In this document: piece by piece, positions 1-13,781 of the stretch
Numbering within the stretch: the stretch's first letter is position 1
Layout: each line of letters begins with the position of its first letter
Notes under the pieces: generated by a model
Told to the model about the DNA's origin: nothing
The model's database searches: none
What the model saw: the letters and a program-made list of their open reading frames with translations, nothing else
Assembly (NCBI GenBank): GCA_030272155.1
Contig: CP126200.1
Span: forward strand, 2,790,001-2,854,000
Source: Tetradesmus obliquus
Lineage: Eukaryota > Chlorophyta > Chlorophyceae > Sphaeropleales > Scenedesmaceae
DNA length: 64,000 bases
Direction: 5' to 3'
Position numbers and translations under genes: made by a program

Positions 1-70
1 CCAGCCTTATGAACCACATAACGCGACTCAAACCATCAGCCGAAAAGACAAACACAACATTTGACCTCAC

Positions 71-512
71 CCAGTGCAATGTCCAGTGTGAGGCACCCAG
101 TTGAGATGCACTCCATGTGGGTGGCTGGAGTTTCCCCTAGACGCATGATGGTGCCACTGCCGAGCTTTTTGTTGAGGTGCTTCATCGCAGCATCCAGAGC
201 TGCCACCTGCTGCGAATCTGCTGCCGGTATGCTGCCTGCAGTGCTGCCATGTGCTGCACGTGCGTGGGCTGCTGCTGCTGTGGCAGCAGGTGCTGAGTCG
301 CTGCTGCTGCTGCTGCTTGAGGCAACATCTTCCTGATTGGCAGCAGGCGTGAACTGTGCTGCCTGCTGGTCTTTCTTAGCAGCTCTTGACCGCTTGGCGA
401 TGTAGCTGCGCTGAGAGGCGTAGTAAGCTGCAGGTAAAGCGTGCTGTAGCACAGATGCGTGCTGGAGCACAGCATTCAGAGCATTGGGCACCAACTTGCC
501 AAGCAGCGCCAT
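71..512 (-). CDS. recA: Organellar RecA recombinase, first exon only (gene continues off the left edge)
   Basis: Homologous-recombination ATPase of bacterial type, imported into mitochondria or plastids to repair organelle DNA. The exon starts at the ATG at 512-510 and encodes an Ala/Arg/Ser-rich leader without early acidic residues (about residues 1-50, RSYIAKRSR near 35-43), then a low-complexity Ser/Ala stretch, then the RecA core beginning ALDAAMKHLNKKLGSG, IMRLGE and ISTGCLTLDIALG. These match the RecA start up to just before the Walker A loop, which must lie in the next exon outside the window. A GTGAGG donor follows at 70 (phase 1). The positive, hydroxylated leader favours mitochondrial targeting, but plastid targeting cannot be excluded. 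Family assignment is secure; compartment is inference. Confidence 0.88.
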
Positions 513-983
513 GTCTGCTAGCAGCTCGTATTGCTGAGTTAAATTAGTACATAGTGTAAAGCAAGCAAGGTATCCCTGTGAAGGCCACTGGAAAGCGAAC
601 GCACCTAGTCCAAAGTGGCACTAGCAGCAGCAAAGGGTGCAGGTAGAACAGAGGACTCGGGCTCGAACAAGTGAAAGCGTAATCTGACAGCTCAATAGAC
701 GCAAATGAGAGGTGTTTAACGCGCTGTCGCTCGCTCCTTGTCCCTGACAAACCCTGCTGGGGTTCCCGACCAAACACTGGCAAAGAGACGTTGCCACATA
801 TCACACAACGGCCATACCCTTGCCCGTTCAAACGCGTTGTCACATCCGGAGCCGATCGCGTCAGCAGGCACAGGTCGTTGCGCAGTAGCAGTCGGAGTGA
901 GCTGCAGCTGTTCCTCTGCCGAGCACTTGCAGCTGCTCAACAGCTTGATCAGCGGAGCTGCTGTACGCTTTCAGACACACATA
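513..983. promoter_or_regulatory. Divergent intergenic region between recA and glutaredoxin
   Basis: The 471 bases between the two start codons hold both 5' UTRs and promoters. Two nuclear genes for organellar proteins are transcribed away from each other here, so a shared bidirectional promoter is plausible. No clear TATA box was seen; open frames here have no ATG-started coding support. Confidence 0.5.
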
Positions 984-3568
<2,585 letters not shown>

Positions 3569-3628
3569 GCCAGCACAGGCCACAGCGGGCGGTGCCAAGG
3601 CATGCAGCAGGCTGAAACGTGTGCAGAA

Positions 3629-3910
3629 GGGTTGAGGGAGCTGGCCACACTGGCAGAGGAGCTGGGCTGAGGAGCTGGGCGGAGAGGCAGCCAAGCAGCA
3701 GTAGGCCAGCAGTACGGTCGCCATGCAGCAGGCTTATTCACATGCAGATGGGTGGGGGAGCTGGCCGCACTCGCAGAGGAGCTGGGCTGAGGAGCTGGGT
3801 GGCAATGCGGCTGCCATGCAGCAGGCTTGTTTGGATGCAGATGGGTGGGGCAGCTGGCGGCATTGGCGGAGGAGCTGGGCTGCGAGGCAGCCAAGCAGCA
3901 GTAGGGACAA
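3629..3910 (+). repeat. Tandem copies of the glutaredoxin terminal exon in its 3' flank
   Basis: The end of the coding sequence (GAGCTGGCC... through GCAGCCAAGCAGCAGTAG) recurs about three times with internal duplication of GAGCTGGGC, at roughly 3637-3710, 3757-3835 and 3848-3905. The copies lie after the stop codon, so they are probably 3' UTR or downstream sequence. Confidence 0.85.
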
Positions 3911-6047
3911 CCAAGTAGCAGTAGCTACCGGCCTACAAGCCAAGCAGCAGTAGTCTCTGGCCTATTGGTTACGCAGCCAAGGAGTAGGCCAGCACCAGCA
4001 GTGCAACATCCTCGCTGCTGCTACCAGCGATCCAGGGAATCATCATGACTCTTACATGACTGGGAATGACCCCCACTTGAGTCATGTGTCCGCAGGAGAG
4101 CTGCGCGTGGCAGAGGCAGCCAGGCAGCAGTAGGCAACTGCTGCTGGGCCACAGTCAAGATGGCAGCAGGGCACTGCCAGCCAGCAGCAGGTCACCACAC
4201 ACGTGCGGGCACGCGGCTGCGGCTTTGCTTTCACAGCAGTTTGAGTTACCGTAGCTTGTGACATGCGCGCAACTGGCAGAGGCTATGCTGCACTGCAGCA
4301 GTTGGCACATGTGTGCAGTGCGCTGAAGCGTCTGGCCAGTTGAGGGAGCAGCAGCAGCAAGGGCGTATCAGCAGCCATTGCACTGTGCAGCTGTGACTGT
4401 GGCAGTCTAGGGCGACCGCAGTATGTGTGAGCTGCGGCAGCAGCCTGGCGGATGGTGATTTATGCGGTGCACCTAGCAGCAGCAGGCAGGGGGCACCTCC
4501 ATAAACTTTAAAAGCAGTTGTCTGCTGCCAGCCAGTGGCTACAGGCTGCAGGCATGGTGCTGGCAACAGCAGCAGCTGCTGCTGCTGCAGCAGCATTGGC
4601 TATGGCTGTTGCCAGCGGTTGTGTTGTTAAATGGAGTTTTCGGTGTTGTGTGCAAGGGACTGCTTCATGGGGATGGCGGATGCTGGAAGACAGCAACCTG
4701 CTTATTTCAGAAGTGCTGTTGCAATTGAGTTTTGCTGCATATCTGCTGGCAGCACAGTGTGCGCAGGCTGCATGCAGGTCTGCGTGGGGCTTGCAGTTCT
4801 GTAAACTGCGGCTGCGCACCAACAGTAAGTGGCTGAGTCGCAGCTTGCCCAGCTGTCGGGTAGTAAGGGCTCAGGGCAGCTGCAGTGTGCAGTTGGCTAT
4901 GCTGCAATGCTCATGCGACCAGCACACTTTCAATATAGAAGGATGTGAAAGGACCGATTTGCACGGCTGCTGGATTGCAAAGAACCAAGTATGAGCTGGG
5001 GACCACTTCAGGCGATGTGAGGGCTCAATACATATGCATGCTGCATTATGTCTGCAATGATCGACCTGCATGCACGTTGCAACCCTGAAGACTGCTGCTG
5101 TACACTAGACGTCTTGCCGGCTGTGCTGCTCATGAGGTCCTGCAAACAAGAAGGCGATGGTTGTCTTTGTCATGCAAGGCATATGATGCAGCTGCTCGAT
5201 GGTAACTTCTGAACTCCGCCATTTTGCCCGCGTCTGCATGAAGCTGGATGAAAAGTGAGGCTGTTGACAGAGAGCTCACATTTCAAACGGCAGATTTCTG
5301 CAACAGCTGCCAGTGGCACCAGCACTTATCCATGCAGTGTCACATGCTCACTGCTGCGTCGTAAAGCGAATCATTGAGGTTGTGTCTGGTGTTTTGGAGC
5401 TCCTGGGGCTGGGAGCTGCATATGAGAATCTCAAACACTGCTTGCAATGCGATGACCGATACCCGGCTTGCTCCGCAACCCATTGCCTGCAACTTTCTGA
5501 TGTGGCAATTAAAGTGGCCATTGGCTTGCACTGGCCCTGCTGCAGTCAGCATCCCGCAGATCTGTCGGTCAGCTCGCCAAACTCCAGCATCTTCGGTTTC
5601 GCGCGGCGCTGACCATACAAAAAGTGGGAGCCAGGCTGATCTATCCGTCTGATAACACACTAGATTTGATGTTGGCATAAGTTGAAGAGGCAGGGATCGC
5701 CAGCCGCGGCAGAAAGCAGCGATTTGTACACGTTGCATTACATTGCCAGCAGCCATCACGCATAAGCACCCGCTCGAACTTTTACCAACAAAACTAACCC
5801 TGCGTTGAGTGGGACAAGCTGAACAGAACAGCAGCCGACAGAAAGTCAGTCACCACGCGATAACAATAGCACACACAGGTGATACCCTTTCACTCCAAGC
5901 ACAACCCCGTTGGTACTCCACAGCAGCTTTCATGTCTTTATCTGAACAAACCAACCTATAATCGAAGCACACCCTTTCTTGAATATCCCCTGTAGAGCTG
6001 TGTCACCCGAGAGCAGAGACAGGCGCAGCGCGCCGGGCACCTCAGCA
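3911..6047. other. Intergenic region, no supported gene
   Basis: About 2.1 kb between glutaredoxin and the reductase. Open frames here have no family motif, no coherent splice chain and ordinary composition for this genome. The right end presumably holds the promoter and 5' UTR of the acyl reductase. Confidence 0.6.
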
Positions 6048-9000
6048 ATGGTGCACTATAGTATACACGATCAGTTTGATGGATCAACTGTGCTGCTGAC
6101 CGGATCTACTGGCTATGTTGGACAGCTGGTGCTGGAAAAGCTGCTGCGGTCTCTCTCGGTCAGGACAGTCTATGTGCTCACCAGGCCAAAAAGAGGAGAG
6201 GACATCCAGCAGCGGGTGGACAAGCTTCTTGCTTCGCCTGTGTTCCACCTGCTGCGTGGCAACGAGGTGCTGCGCAAGGTGGTACCCATCGCTGGAGACA
6301 TGCGGGCGACAGACCTGGGCATCAGCCTTGCAGACAGGCAGAAGCTCAGCAGGGAGACAAATCATGTCATCCACTGCGCAGCAGACATTCGCTTGGAGGC
6401 GGGCATCCACGACCTGCTGCAGGCCAACTACGAGGGCACGCGGCAGCTGCTCAAGCTGTGCTGCTACTTCAACAACCTGCAGAGCTTTGTGCACGTCAGC
6501 TCAGCCTACACGAACATGAACGCGCCAGTGGGCAGCCTGGTCAAAGAAGCCATCTACCCCCTCCAGTATGGAGACAACCTGGTGGACGACTATGAGCTGG
6601 TTCAGGTGAGAATTGAATGCTTGAATCAGCCGTTGCAGCCTGCAGTGCTGGTACCCATCACCTAGAGTGCAGCAGTTTATTGCCAGCTTTCGATGTCACC
6701 CGGCCACACTCGCGCACGCCTGCGGCAGCAGCCTGCATACAGCTTCCAGCTCTATGCGGTCGGGAATAATTGAGATTAGTGTTCGACACAAATTATGCGG
6801 CTTCCAGGCGCTCCTGCATAGCATTCCGGGTGCTGCACCGTTGCTGTCCATAGCACACCCCACTGTTGCATAGCAGCACTGCTTGCTCCAGCTGTGCCTC
6901 TCCTCCCATCCCTCATCTCGCATCCTCTGCTACCTTCATCACCACACACCTTTGCACATCACTCCCTTCCTCACCCTGCTGCTGCATCTTGTGCACCTCT
7001 TCTCCTCTGCCTATTCAAATCCACCCACCCACAGGAGCTTCTGGCCATGCCTGCGCACAACGCAAACAGCAGGGTTGCCGGGCTCAACAAGGCCTGGAAC
7101 TTCCCCAACAACTACACCCTCAGCAAGCACCTGGCAGAGTACATGGTGGCAGACTTCCACAAGCACTGCAACCTGCCCATCGCCATTGCGCGCCCCACAC
7201 TCATCTCATCAGTGGCACGGGACCCCTACCCAGGTGAGAGATTGTTTAGGCTGCAGGGGGTGCAGCACGGGGTGTAGCAGGGGTTGTAACAGCCAGCGCT
7301 GTGCGGTTTGATTGAAGTGTGTTGTGCCTAGGGGTCAGGCACTTGCAGGGATAGCTGCTTGCCCTGCGCTGCTGCCACTGCTGCACCAGCAGATGTATTA
7401 CACGCTGCTTACTCATGCAGCGTATCAGGCAAGCCTAGCATCAATGTATTGATGATACCAGCTAGCATGCCCTCGCCTGGCCAGGGGTCCAATCCCCTGA
7501 CCCATCACCCCTCTTGCAAATCTGCATTTGATTATGCTAAACACTGCCGCTGACTCGGCTGCGTGCGTTCACCTCTGCTGTGCCTGTCTCTCTGTGCCTG
7601 CAGGCTACACCGGCAACTATGCAGGCCACGTCGGAGCCACCCTGGCCTTTATGGCAGGCCTATTTGACAGCCCCAATGCCAACAACTACAAGGCGAGCAA
7701 TGTGTGGGATGTCATCCCTGCAGATGTGGTTGTGGGTGACATCTTGGCAGCAGCAGCAGCAGTGTCAGCAGGCCTCACGCGCGCAGTAACAGCAACCCCC
7801 ACGCGCGACGGCCGCCTGATGGAAAGCTGCTACCCCTGCAGCAACAGCAGCAGCAGCAAAAGCAGCAGCCAGGAGAAGCTAGAAGGCCTCACATGGCGCA
7901 GCAGCAAGCGCGGCAGCAGCAAAAACAGCGGCCCAATGTCCCTGCAGCCATTCTCCTCCAGCACACCCCAGCAGGACGCCCCACAGCAGCAGCAGGACGA
8001 CCAGCAGCAGCAGCAGCAGCCGCTGCTGATTGTGCACATTGGCAGCAGCACACTGTACCCGCTTACCATCATGGAGAGCTGGAACTATGGCATTGAGGCG
8101 TATGGAGCTTGGGACACTGGCTTGAGGCTGTGCAGGGGTTGCGCTGAGCCTCTGACAGTCGACCACGAGCCAAACCCTGAGCTGGCTGCCAAGTATGTGG
8201 CATGGACTGGCTGGAAGGTCTGGGCAGTGGCCAAGGTCCTGAGGTGATATTTGCAGGGTGGTTGCTGCTGGTTTCAGGGGGCGTCTGCTTATAGTCGGGT
8301 TTGAGGGATTATGGCTGCTTGCATGCATGTGTATCGTACTGTGTGCTGAAACGTGCTGAAAAGCAGGCAGGAGATGGGTTGGTGTGCCTTGGGACAGCTC
8401 GCATGCATGCCAGCACACGCCGCAGTGCGGTTGCACTACTTGCTTTGTTAAACCATACAACACATGGCGGTGGCAGGCTCTGTTAGCCATGCCGCACGGC
8501 TCCTTGTAATTGCTGCTTCAGCCTCTGTCACTACTACACAACTCAACACTGCACATGCAAAATGCAAACATTCAGTCAACAACAACAACACTCACCTGCA
8601 CTTCTTTGCCCTGCTGCTGCTGCAGCTGGATGGGTCAGGAGCGCGTCGCGCGCAAGCTGTCTGTCGGCTACGAGTCATTCGCGCTGCTCAACCAGCCCAA
8701 GACAGACGTCAACCTGCGCTTCTCCACCAACAACATGCAGCGCCTCGATGCGCTGCTTGACCCCCGGGAGCGCAGCGAGTTTCTGCTGCTTTGGAAGCCC
8801 AAGGCAAACACAGCAGGCAGCAAAGCGCTCGCGCCGGGCGCGGCGCCGAGGTTTGGCCTGTCTTCTACCACAGCAGCAGCGGCGGCAGCAGCAGCAGCGG
8901 GCAAGGCTGCACTGCAGTCAACAAGCAGCGATGAGATGAGCGAAGACGTTATTAAGGCAAAGCTGCAGAGCAGCAACAGCAGCCGCTGCACCAGCGTGGA

Positions 9001-9376
9001 TGGCGAGAATTTGACTTCCAGCAGCAGCAGCGATGTCGAGCTGCACACCAGCGACGGCGAGGACTGCTGCTGCAGCAGCAGCAGCAGCGCCGACAGCAGC
9101 AGCGGCAGTCCCAAGCCTGCCGCCGGCCAGCGCCAGCAGAAGCAGCGCGGCGCGGTGCTGAGCCCCGAGAAGCAGCAGCAGGTGGCGGAGATGCGGGCGA
9201 TTCCTCTGCAGTGGCGCGACTTCCACATTAACCTGGGGGCGTTTTTGTACTGCACGGTGTTCCGCATGCCTGAGCCAGCCAAGCTCATGCCGATCACCCG
9301 TGAGCAGTGCATGAACTGGCTGAGTATTAAGCCAGAGGATGCCTTTGTGCGGCACCAGTTCAACCTGTACAAATGA
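6048..9376 (+). CDS. Fatty acyl-CoA/ACP reductase (alcohol-forming FAR family)
   Basis: Reduces a fatty acyl thioester to a fatty alcohol with NADPH, for wax or ether-lipid synthesis. Exons 6048-6605, 7035-7233, 7604-8243 and 8626-9376 join in phase to 715 aa. The N-terminal Rossmann domain shows TGSTGYVG (residues 18-25), IHCAADIR, VHVSSAY and the catalytic YTLSK (Tyr213, Lys217), then IAIARPTLISS. After GYTGNYAGHVGA the protein carries two long low-complexity inserts (Ser/Lys/Gln-rich near 8:7840-8020 in window bases 7840-8020, and Ala/Ser-rich at bases 8860-9180). The C-terminal sterile/FAR_C part is visible in VNLRFSTNNMQRL and WRDFHINLGAFLYCTVFRMP. The inserts make it longer than usual FARs (about 450-620 aa). 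ATG 6048 is the first in-frame ATG. Acyl chain preference and compartment cannot be read from sequence. No exon echoes were noticed in its introns. Confidence 0.9.
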
Positions 9377-12311
9377 GCTGCTGCTGCTGCTGCTGTGTGT
9401 CAGCAGCAGCTGCGATAAAGGCAGCCGCAGCTGGTCGCTTGTGCTTGGGGTTGCTGCTGCTGCTGTAGCAGGGGTGGGTGGTGTGGCTCTTGTGTTTGTT
9501 CTTTGTTCTTTCTGACTAGTGCTTGGGTGTAGCCCTTTGGTGCCGCTGCTGCTGCTGTGTTGGCAGCAGCAGCAGGGGCATATCTGCAGAATGCAACCAT
9601 GTTTTGCTGTATGGATCTTCCGCTTTTCGAAGAAAAGGCTGCTGCTGCTTGCGCTGCTGGTGGGGAGTAAGGGCATTGCACACAGCGGCATGCTGTGTCG
9701 CAAATTCATCACATGCTGCGTGTCAGCAGCCGAGGCAATGTTGCTTGGCTCCTTGATCCGAGGTGTGCGCTGTCTGCTTGGGTGCGGCGGCATGCCGCAG
9801 GCGGCAATCTGGTGGGACCCCCGCCACCCATGCGCTGCTTTGCTGGGGTTCCTTGGGTGTTCCCAGGCTCCTTGACTGGTGTGTGTACTGTCAAAAGGAG
9901 CCTGGGAGTCGAGTAGTATGCGCTGTATGCTGTGCTAGCGTACACGATGCTGTTGTGTCTCCCTGGCAGAGAACGCTCTGCAGCACAAAGCTTCGATGGC
10001 AGCGCCAAGTACAGTGGCGGTGCCTGCGCATGCGCCGGACATGGATCGGTTGGGTTTGCGCTTCCAGTTGCTGCCGTATACCAGTTGTGTACAGCTGCAT
10101 CTGCCTGCCTGCTGTGCTGTCAGATGTGGATGTGCTGGAGGGGAGTCCTAAGGGTTGCTGGTGCTGGGAGTTGTGGGTGCAAGTTTGCTGTCGCTGGCAC
10201 CTGCAGCACCATTTGAGTTGGAATACATTGTAGTCGTTGACATGCTTAGCAGTTGACATGCTTTGCAGATGACATGTCGGAGCTCGTAGCGTGACGAACC
10301 CATCCCTAGAGTGCAGTTGCTTTGGAGTGTGCGTGCCTGTGACCTGACACGTAGCCGTCTGCTGCCTTTGCAGACGGCTGAGAGGTTCCTGCAGACACAT
10401 ATCTGCAGCGGATTGGCGGCAGGCAGCACAGTTTGCAGGAAGTGGCACAGTTGCCTTTCACTTCAATTGAGTTGTCTGCCATGTGTGCTTTGACTTGCAC
10501 GAGCTTTGCAGCCAAGTTTAGGGTGCTTCTGTCATCCTTGTTGTGCTTGGTCCTACAGGGCTCGCTGCATAACAGGAGGGTGCTTGCAATGCAACAGCAG
10601 AGCATTGAGCCATGTTCCATCCATGTGTTCCTCGCAATTCAGCTGCGAGTACCTTGCTGAGTTGTGCTAGAGCTGCTGTGTTGCTGGCGGCTGCGCACAT
10701 GCAGCGCTGTGCGGAGCAGCTCTGCTTGCGTACACACCAACACAGCGACCGCAGAACTGCGGTGTGCATTTGTATAGGACTGGCTTAGGATGGTGCGGAT
10801 CCGCTTGCATGCTTCTTGCATGGATATGTGCGCAGCCCCTCATATATGGTCTCGTTTTATTGCGTTACAACATGCAATAACAGGCATGGCATGACTCTGT
10901 GGTTTCATGACACCCACGCGTGCTGCAACAGCACTGGCATTGCAGAGAGGCTGTGCTATCAGAGGGGGTCTGCATGCGATGCGTCTGCTGTGCTCACCAT
11001 GCACCGGCTCTGTGTACAGAGGGAATGGCAACCTGTTGATGCGCAGGAGCGGGACTTGCTGAACCACAGCTGCACAGACAAATACTTGTTCACATTGTAT
11101 GTAGGGATGACTGGCATGTCAAATGGTGATATGCGGTGTGTTTTCATGTTAAGGGTGAGCTGCAATCCTCACACACTTTGATCAATGCTGCTCATCATCC
11201 TTAGTTTCGTCTGAGGCTGGGGAGGCGTGTGTTACTGTAAGAGCGCAAGCAGTCGCTCAGCACCTGTGTGGTGGCGTGCTGCTGTTGGTTTGCTGGTTGT
11301 CTGTCTTTTGCAGCTGTGGCATGCACCTTCTGCCTTCACGATGTGTAGCAACGTGTCTGGTGTTTGTCTTGAGCACTAGCCACGCCGACATACTGTACAG
11401 GAACACAAACGCATTTCATGTATTGCGCACGCACAGCTGCAGCACCGGTGCATTGTTGCAGGGTAGAGGGTGATGATCGGTGATGATGCAAGGTGGTGTG
11501 TGCAGTCCGTGCCGCACGCGTTGCCAGCAGTCTACTAGCATTTCTAGGCAGTTCCCGAGTATGGGGCTCTGTTGTTGCTGATGTCCAAAAGGCGAAGCAT
11601 GACGCCTGGCCCTTACTGTGTGGTGCAGCGCCGTCGGCAGATGCCGAGCTGTCATGCTGTAAGCCATAGAACGCATAGAACGCAGGTTGCCGCGCACGCG
11701 TGTGTGGTTCTACATGCTGCGATTCTTTCTGAGCACTGTGTATCATTTGGCAGTCATGCAGCAGCAGCAGCAGCACGCTTGTGGACGACTTGCCGTGGGC
11801 TGTTACCGTTGAAGTGAAACTGCTGCAGTTGGGTGGCGGTGTCGGGATCGCAGCTGCTTAGGCTGCGCATACAGTGCTGCTGGGCTAAGTCGCGCCTGCT
11901 GCCTTGGGTTATGCGTGGGGATGGTTAGTCTGCTTGTGTGCATGTAGATTGAGCCGTATGTCTAGAATCACTAGCAGGGTAACCTATGGTTGGTCATTGT
12001 TATCAGTCATGGCTGGCGTCTGCAACCCTGCTATGCTACAGGAGACAAGCAACCTCATTGACCGTAAAATCCCTATTTAGATAAATATTCGATCGTATCT
12101 AAAGGCTTTGCGGTAATATAAGTGCCATCAGTGCTTCAGGTAAGGACCTCTGCCAGCGGTTGACCTTGAGTGTCCTGGGTTGCAAAGTATCGCAAAACCT
12201 AGCATGTCCTTACTGCAGCAACACGCTAGTTCAAGGACGAGTAGCTCACTTGACGACCGAACGTTTTTGAAAGTTAATCAAGTAATCGCTCCCTCTTCAT
12301 GGACAGTCACC
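9377..12311. other. Intergenic region, no supported gene
   Basis: Nearly 3 kb with no recognisable family, no coherent exon chain and no repeats beyond short CTG runs. Bases 12060-12115 are distinctly AT-rich and sit upstream of the pseudouridine synthase, so they may be its promoter. The first part presumably includes the 3' UTR of the reductase. Confidence 0.55.
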
Positions 12312-12438
12312 ATGCTGCGCCTCCCTCACCAGTTTGCTGCAGCTTACGCAGCATCGCAACTACAATGGCTCAGCTGCTTCCGTCTGCTTCATACCAATCC
12401 AGAGAAGGCGTCATCTACAGGTCAGCACACAGGTGCTT

Positions 12439-12473
<35 letters not shown>

Positions 12474-12991
12474 TACTCTGCACAGCCTCTTGTAGTAGCT
12501 GACGTCCTCACCTTGCTTGTCGCTTGCAGCTGTGCCAGAGCAGTGGCTGAGTGACTTCAACCCCACAGAACCCCTACCACCTGGTTACTCATCCGACACT
12601 ACAGGTACAGTGAGCACACAACAGCAACTGATCGACTGCGCACGCTCGCACCAGCTGAACAATCGCTTGCGTGCAATTGTTGGCCACGTCTGAATAGTGT
12701 GAACCCTGTACAGAACAGCAGCGCTGTCGTGTACAGCCTACAGTCTGCAACGCTGCAAGGCTGCATGTATGCCACCACAGCATTGCTTGAAGGTGCGCCG
12801 CTATGCATTTACAATCGTTCTTTGCAGTCTAGGGTAGCATAGTATCGTCATATTACAGCAGCTAGCGCATGACTCTACCTGGGCAGGACAACCAGGTGTG
12901 ACCAATCCTGCGTGACCTACTAGTAAGCAACAACCAGCAGCACAACCCAGCAAACTAACTCACAGCAACAGTCCTGTCTCCAATACATCGC

Positions 12992-13066
<75 letters not shown>

Positions 13067-13553
13067 AGCGTTTGGCTGGGCGCGCAAGCAGGCCCCGCAG
13101 CTGTCCCTGGCTCAGCTGGGCAAGCTCTTTAGGCAGCGACAGGTCAGCACACTGCGGTCGTGCAACTGTTTGTTACTTTACAGCAAATGCTGCAGCAACA
13201 ACACGCCGGCGCAGCAGCAGCTAACTTCAGCAGTGCTGCAACTTGCAGTTATGTGCATGCTGTTTTCAGACTTGCTGGCTGTGTCGTCACTTTTAAGCAG
13301 CAGCAGCAGCAGCAAACGTGCTACATGCTAAGTGTGTGCCTGCGTACTGCACACACCTGCCGCTGCGGCTGTTGCCCACATGCTGCGCCAGTGCTACTGC
13401 CTCATCTGTCTGTGCTGTGTTTGGTCTGTCTGTACTGCTGGTTAGGTTCGTGTGGTGCAGCAGGGTCAGGTAAAGAGGGTCAGCAGGGCACGTAGCCTGC
13501 TGCCTGGCGATGTACTGCTGCTGCCAAAGCAGCTGCAGCAACATGGCTCACGT

Positions 13554-13590
<37 letters not shown>

Positions 13591-13745
13591 GCCATCACAG
13601 CAGGGAAAGTAGCAACTCAGATTCAGATGATGAAGGCAGCAGCAGCTGGGCAGCAGTGCGGCAGCAGCAGCAGCAGCTTGACCCTAGGCTGCTTCAAGAG
13701 CAGCAGGAGGTTGAGCAGCAGGTAGAGGCAGAGCTGCAGTTGCTC

Positions 13746-13781
<36 letters not shown>

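Noticed and set aside
7487..7512. tRNA T-arm-like GGGGTCCAATCCCC
   Set aside because: The stem-loop lacks the TTC loop core and no matching acceptor, D or anticodon arms were found; it lies in an intron.
10816..11181. Plus-strand frame of 121 codons as a gene
   Set aside because: No family motif, no upstream ATG context or splice chain, and Cys/His-rich composition typical of chance frames in this genome.
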